From assembly GCA_009705235.1 (NCBI GenBank), contig WLCR01000027.1, positions 1 through 9,589 of the forward strand: a DNA stretch of 9,589 nt, written 5' to 3'. Shown piece by piece: positions 7,138 through 9,589 of this stretch. This DNA is from Actinomycetota bacterium (GTDB lineage Bacteria; Actinomycetota; Actinomycetes; Nanopelagicales; Nanopelagicaceae). A model generated the notes under the pieces. That model made no database searches. It was not told the DNA's origin and saw only the letters and a list, made by a program, of their open reading frames with translations. The position numbers were made by a program, and so were the translations under genes. Numbering within the stretch: position 1 is the first letter of the stretch; each line of letters starts with the position of its first letter.

Positions 7138-7989
7138 GTGTCTAATCTTGGGTATTTCGGAGCTGGTGATCGCATTCAATTGACCGATCCAAAGGGCAAG
7201 TTGTACAGCTTTACAATTATCCCCGGTAAAGAGTGGCACACACACAAAGGTTGGATTACCCACGATGACCTTATTGGGATGCCCGAGGGATCGGTTGTAA
7301 GCACCACTGCGGGTTTAAAGTTCACTGCATTTAAACCTTTGCTCGCTGATTACGTTTTAACTATGCCGCGCGGAGCAACAATTGTTTATCCCAAAGATGC
7401 AGCGATGATAATTGGTGTCGCAGATATCTATCCCGGATCTCGAGTTCTAGAGGCTGGAGTAGGAAGCGGAGCATTAACCATCTCGCTTTTGCGCGCGACG
7501 GGATCTTCCGGAAAGGTTCATTCAGTAGAACGCAGAGCAGATTTTGCCGACAATGCACGTTCAAATGTGGACGCATACTTCGAGGGTGCTCCTGATAACT
7601 GGAGTTTGATTGTTGGAGATTTGCAAGATCAGAATTTTGACTCTGAATATGACCGAGTAGTGCTAGACATGTTAGCTCCGTGGGAGTGTGTAGACATTGC
7701 CGCTAGAGCTCTGCGTCCGGGTGGAGTCTTCTTAGCTTACGTTGCAACAACTACTCAATTATCCGCAACAGCTGAAGCGCTGAAAGAGGATGGACGTTTC
7801 ACCGAGCCTGAAAGTTCTGAAACCCTTGTTCGAGGTTGGCACCACGAGGGTTTGGCTGTGCGTCCACAACAACGAATGATTGGGCACACCGGATTTCTGA
7901 TTCAAAGCCGACGCATGGCCCCAGGAGTTGAAGTTCTTGCTCGTCGTCGTCGACCTGCGAAAGGTGCGTACGGTGTCTCGGAAGATTGA
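7138..7989 (+). CDS. trmI: tRNA (adenine(58)-N(1))-methyltransferase TrmI
   Basis: TrmI uses S-adenosylmethionine to form 1-methyladenosine at position 58 in the T-loop of tRNA. The 283 residues closely follow the pattern I recall for M. tuberculosis Rv2118c (about 280). The small N-terminal beta domain contains GDRIQLTD and HTHKGWITHD. MPRG (77-79 region) and YPKDAA (84-89) precede the Rossmann core. The SAM-binding loop is VLEAGVGSGALT (103-114, with Glu105 and Gly107). The catalytic-motif stretch is LDMLAPWE (176-183) with Asp177. VRPQQRMIGHTGFL (241-254) is the conserved C-terminal strand. The tail is basic, with four arginines encoded by repeated CG-rich codons. The start is a GTG immediately before the conserved N-terminus; no Shine-Dalgarno sequence is seen and the message may be leaderless. 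Its last 17 nt overlap pafB. In M. tuberculosis the genes downstream are those of the Pup-proteasome system, which are missing here. Confidence 0.96.
   Translation: MSNLGYFGAGDRIQLTDPKGKLYSFTIIPGKEWHTHKGWITHDDLIGMPEGSVVSTTAGLKFTAFKPLLADYVLTMPRGATIVYPKDAAMIIGVADIYPGSRVLEAGVGSGALTISLLRATGSSGKVHSVERRADFADNARSNVDAYFEGAPDNWSLIVGDLQDQNFDSEYDRVVLDMLAPWECVDIAARALRPGGVFLAYVATTTQLSATAEALKEDGRFTEPESSETLVRGWHHEGLAVRPQQRMIGHTGFLIQSRRMAPGVEVLARRRRPAKGAYGVSED
7959..7964 (+). promoter_or_regulatory. ribosome-binding site for pafB (GAAAGG)
   Basis: GAAAGG lies inside the trmI coding sequence and ends 8 nt before the GTG at 7973. It selects that codon over the in-frame TTG at 7928 and the GTG at 7964, which overlaps the site itself. 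Confidence 0.55.
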
Positions 7990-8911
7990 ACGGTTAATTA
8001 ACCTAACAATAGCCCTACTTGCTACAAAGAGATATCTCACTAAATCTGAAATTTTTAGGACTGTCGATGGTTATGAAGGTAGTGCCGAGACTAAAGAACG
8101 AATGTTTGAACGCGATAAGGATGATTTGCGAAATCTTGGAATCTCGATCGATGTAGGAAGTTTTGATCCACTCTTTAGCGATGAAGCCGGCTACCGGATA
8201 AAATCTGAAAACTATCAACTTGATCTGGGTGAAATCACTCCAACACAGATCTCCCTTCTTTCCTTGGCTGCTGAAGCATGGCAAGGTGCAGCATTTGCAG
8301 ATGCGGCACAGAGTGCGATCTTAAAATTGAGTGCCTTCGGTATACCTTCAGATCCCATCGATATCCCTGGATTATCTCCCAAACTTTCCAATAGCTCTAA
8401 GGATTTGGAGGTTATAACAGATGCGATTGCCGACTCAAATTTTCTGATTTTTGATTATCTTTCAACTGACTTAACTCCTGAAAAGCGAACAATAATTCCA
8501 ATTGCCTTATCTAACCGTTCAGGTTTTTGGTATGTATCTGGCGTAGATCAAGAGATACAAGAAATTAGAACTTTCAGATTAGATCGTGTACACGGGGCTA
8601 TAGATGTCCGAGTAAACAAAAGCTCCTTTGAATTTCCTGCCAATTTCGATGTAGAGCGCCTTGATGTTCCGGCGGCTAACCGCTTAGCCGTTATTGATGT
8701 GCGTAAAGGAAAAGGTCACGCCCTGAGACGGCTTTCAGTCTCGATCAAAGATTTAGGGGAGTGGGACCAGATCAAGGTACCCATTCATTCGATCCAATCT
8801 CTGGCCGGCGAAATATTGTGGCATGGAGAAGATGTTTTTGTTCACGAACCAACCGATCTGCGAGAGTACATAATTGGGCAACTGCATTCTTTGGTAGCAA
8901 ACCATGAGTAA
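7973..8911 (+). CDS. pafB: WYL-domain transcriptional regulator PafB
   Basis: PafB pairs with PafC as PafBC, shown in mycobacteria to activate most of the LexA-independent DNA-damage response. It is named for its position beside the Pup ligase gene pafA, not for a role in pupylation. The 312 residues contain an N-terminal winged helix (about 1-77) starting SRKIERLINLTIALLATKR and including MFERDKDDLRNLG (44-56). A middle helical region is followed by the WYL domain (about 155-215) with FWYV (185-188) and TFRLDRV (200-206), then a C-terminal WCX-like extension (about 235-305). The GTG at 7973 is chosen because it immediately precedes the conserved start of the family and has GAAAGG 8 nt upstream. 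It overlaps trmI by 17 nt and pafC by 8 nt. Residue-level similarity to the mycobacterial protein is strong in the winged helix. No pafA, pup or proteasome gene adjoins it. Confidence 0.94.
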   Translation: MSRKIERLINLTIALLATKRYLTKSEIFRTVDGYEGSAETKERMFERDKDDLRNLGISIDVGSFDPLFSDEAGYRIKSENYQLDLGEITPTQISLLSLAAEAWQGAAFADAAQSAILKLSAFGIPSDPIDIPGLSPKLSNSSKDLEVITDAIADSNFLIFDYLSTDLTPEKRTIIPIALSNRSGFWYVSGVDQEIQEIRTFRLDRVHGAIDVRVNKSSFEFPANFDVERLDVPAANRLAVIDVRKGKGHALRRLSVSIKDLGEWDQIKVPIHSIQSLAGEILWHGEDVFVHEPTDLREYIIGQLHSLVANHE

Positions 8912-9589
8912 AGACATTTCTGCACCGCTTTTAAGAACTGCAAGATTATTGGACTTGGTACCTTTTTTGAATACCCATCAAGGAATCGCACTTAAAGAGT
9001 TGGCGCAGCATTTCAATGTTTCACAAGCACAAATGACCGCAGACCTGACCACCTTATGGATGTGCGGATTACCAGGCTACACACCGTTGGAGTTAATGGA
9101 TCTCGAGTTTGAATCTGGCTTTGTTAGCATAAGAAACGCTGCAACTTTATCGAAACCAAGAACTATTACCTTCCAAGAAGGTGTTGCATTACTGCTTGGC
9201 CTAGATCTTATTGCTTCTTCTTTGCCAGATGACCGGCAAGATTTGTTGGAAGCCACAGAGTCTTTGCGAGGGCGTCTCACAAAGATTATGGGAGTACCGG
9301 TTAAGTTATCGGTTGCAACTAGCACATCTGGATCTGTATTGACGGCGATCTCTCACGCAGTCCAAACTAATGGCGGTTTGAAATTACGTTATCACTCGAT
9401 GTACAAAGATTTGGTGTCAGAGCGTGTTGTCATACCGGTGGATATTTATCAGAGTAATGAAAATCTATATATGCGCGCTTATTGCCTTATTTCATGTGAC
9501 TATCGAGAATTTCGGGTTGATCGCATTGAACTAGCAACACCAGAACCAGTTGTTGAAAATTTTGTTCAAGACACAAAAGATTCTAAGAA
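8904..9589 (+). CDS. pafC: WYL-domain transcriptional regulator PafC (3' end cut by window edge)
   Basis: PafC is the partner of PafB in the PafBC damage-response activator. The frame from the ATG at 8904 has no stop up to the window edge and gives 228 visible residues. It should run about 90 more if of usual length. The N-terminal helix-turn-helix region (about 8-55) leads into the PafC hallmark MCGLPGYTPLELM (53-65), which separates it from PafB and other WYL regulators. The WYL domain (about 158-210) includes LKLRYHS, VVIPVDIY and EFRVDRIEL. The WYL triad itself reads LYM (188-190), a weaker version than PafB's WYV. The start codon overlaps the end of pafB in the sequence ATGAGTAA (8 nt), so translation is probably coupled. 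No separate ribosome site is evident. The next genes are out of view; in related genomes tatA and tatC follow. Confidence 0.93.
   Translation, partial: MSKDISAPLLRTARLLDLVPFLNTHQGIALKELAQHFNVSQAQMTADLTTLWMCGLPGYTPLELMDLEFESGFVSIRNAATLSKPRTITFQEGVALLLGLDLIASSLPDDRQDLLEATESLRGRLTKIMGVPVKLSVATSTSGSVLTAISHAVQTNGGLKLRYHSMYKDLVSERVVIPVDIYQSNENLYMRAYCLISCDYREFRVDRIELATPEPVVENFVQDTKDSK

Noticed and set aside
7087..7263. N-terminal extension of the recB-like nuclease by 59 residues
   Set aside because: It runs antisense to trmI and across the divergent gap. The conserved family start (LSPS...CP) begins just after the GTG at 7086.
7938..7954. TCG trinucleotide repeat
   Set aside because: It encodes a short arginine run in the basic TrmI tail and is too short to be a functional repeat.

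Overview
The window looks like chromosome of an actinobacterium. Three genes point there: the mycothiol-pathway cysteine ligase MshC, the PafB/PafC WYL regulator pair, and an actinobacterial PAC2-family protein. The order mshC - PAC2 - metH - recB-like nuclease - trmI - pafB - pafC is a condensed version of the order I recall around the proteasome locus of Mycobacterium tuberculosis (roughly Rv2130c to Rv2095c). Base composition is well below that of most actinobacteria (mid-40s % GC by eye). Intergenic DNA totals only about 94 nt in 9.6 kb, and neighbouring genes often overlap. Low GC with extreme compaction suggests a genome-streamlined planktonic lineage such as the freshwater acI group (Nanopelagicales). 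That placement is inference from style and gene content; no marker gene here fixes it.

Layout. Positions 1-1237 (+) hold mshC, which lacks only its first few codons. It converges on, and overlaps by 4 nt, a PAC2 protein at 1234-2097 (-). A 29-nt divergent gap separates PAC2 from metH (2127-5627, +), the full-length cobalamin-dependent methionine synthase. metH is followed with a 1-nt overlap by a HAD phosphatase (5627-6307). That pair converges, with a 14-nt gap, on a RecB-family nuclease carrying a predicted Fe-S cluster (6322-7086, -). A 51-nt divergent gap leads to trmI (7138-7989, +), then pafB (7973-8911, 17-nt overlap) and pafC (8904 to the window edge, 8-nt overlap). No stretch above 51 nt lacks a gene. 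I saw no RNA genes, mobile elements, CRISPR arrays, riboswitches or convincing terminators.

How the genes work together. mshC makes a cysteine-containing thiol precursor and metH makes methionine, so the left half concerns sulfur and one-carbon metabolism. The right half joins a tRNA m1A58 methyltransferase to the PafBC DNA-damage regulator in one overlapping transcription unit, divergent from a RecB-like nuclease.

Two observations stand out. First, the Pup-proteasome genes (mpa/arc, dop, pup, prcB, prcA, pafA) that in M. tuberculosis lie between trmI and pafB are absent here, and trmI and pafB have become overlapping genes. Second, all four genes that start in the two divergent gaps have a TAnnnT hexamer ending 6 or 7 nt before the chosen start codon. 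This is the geometry expected for leaderless mRNAs. No wholly new system is visible; the interest lies in how this known locus has been remodelled.
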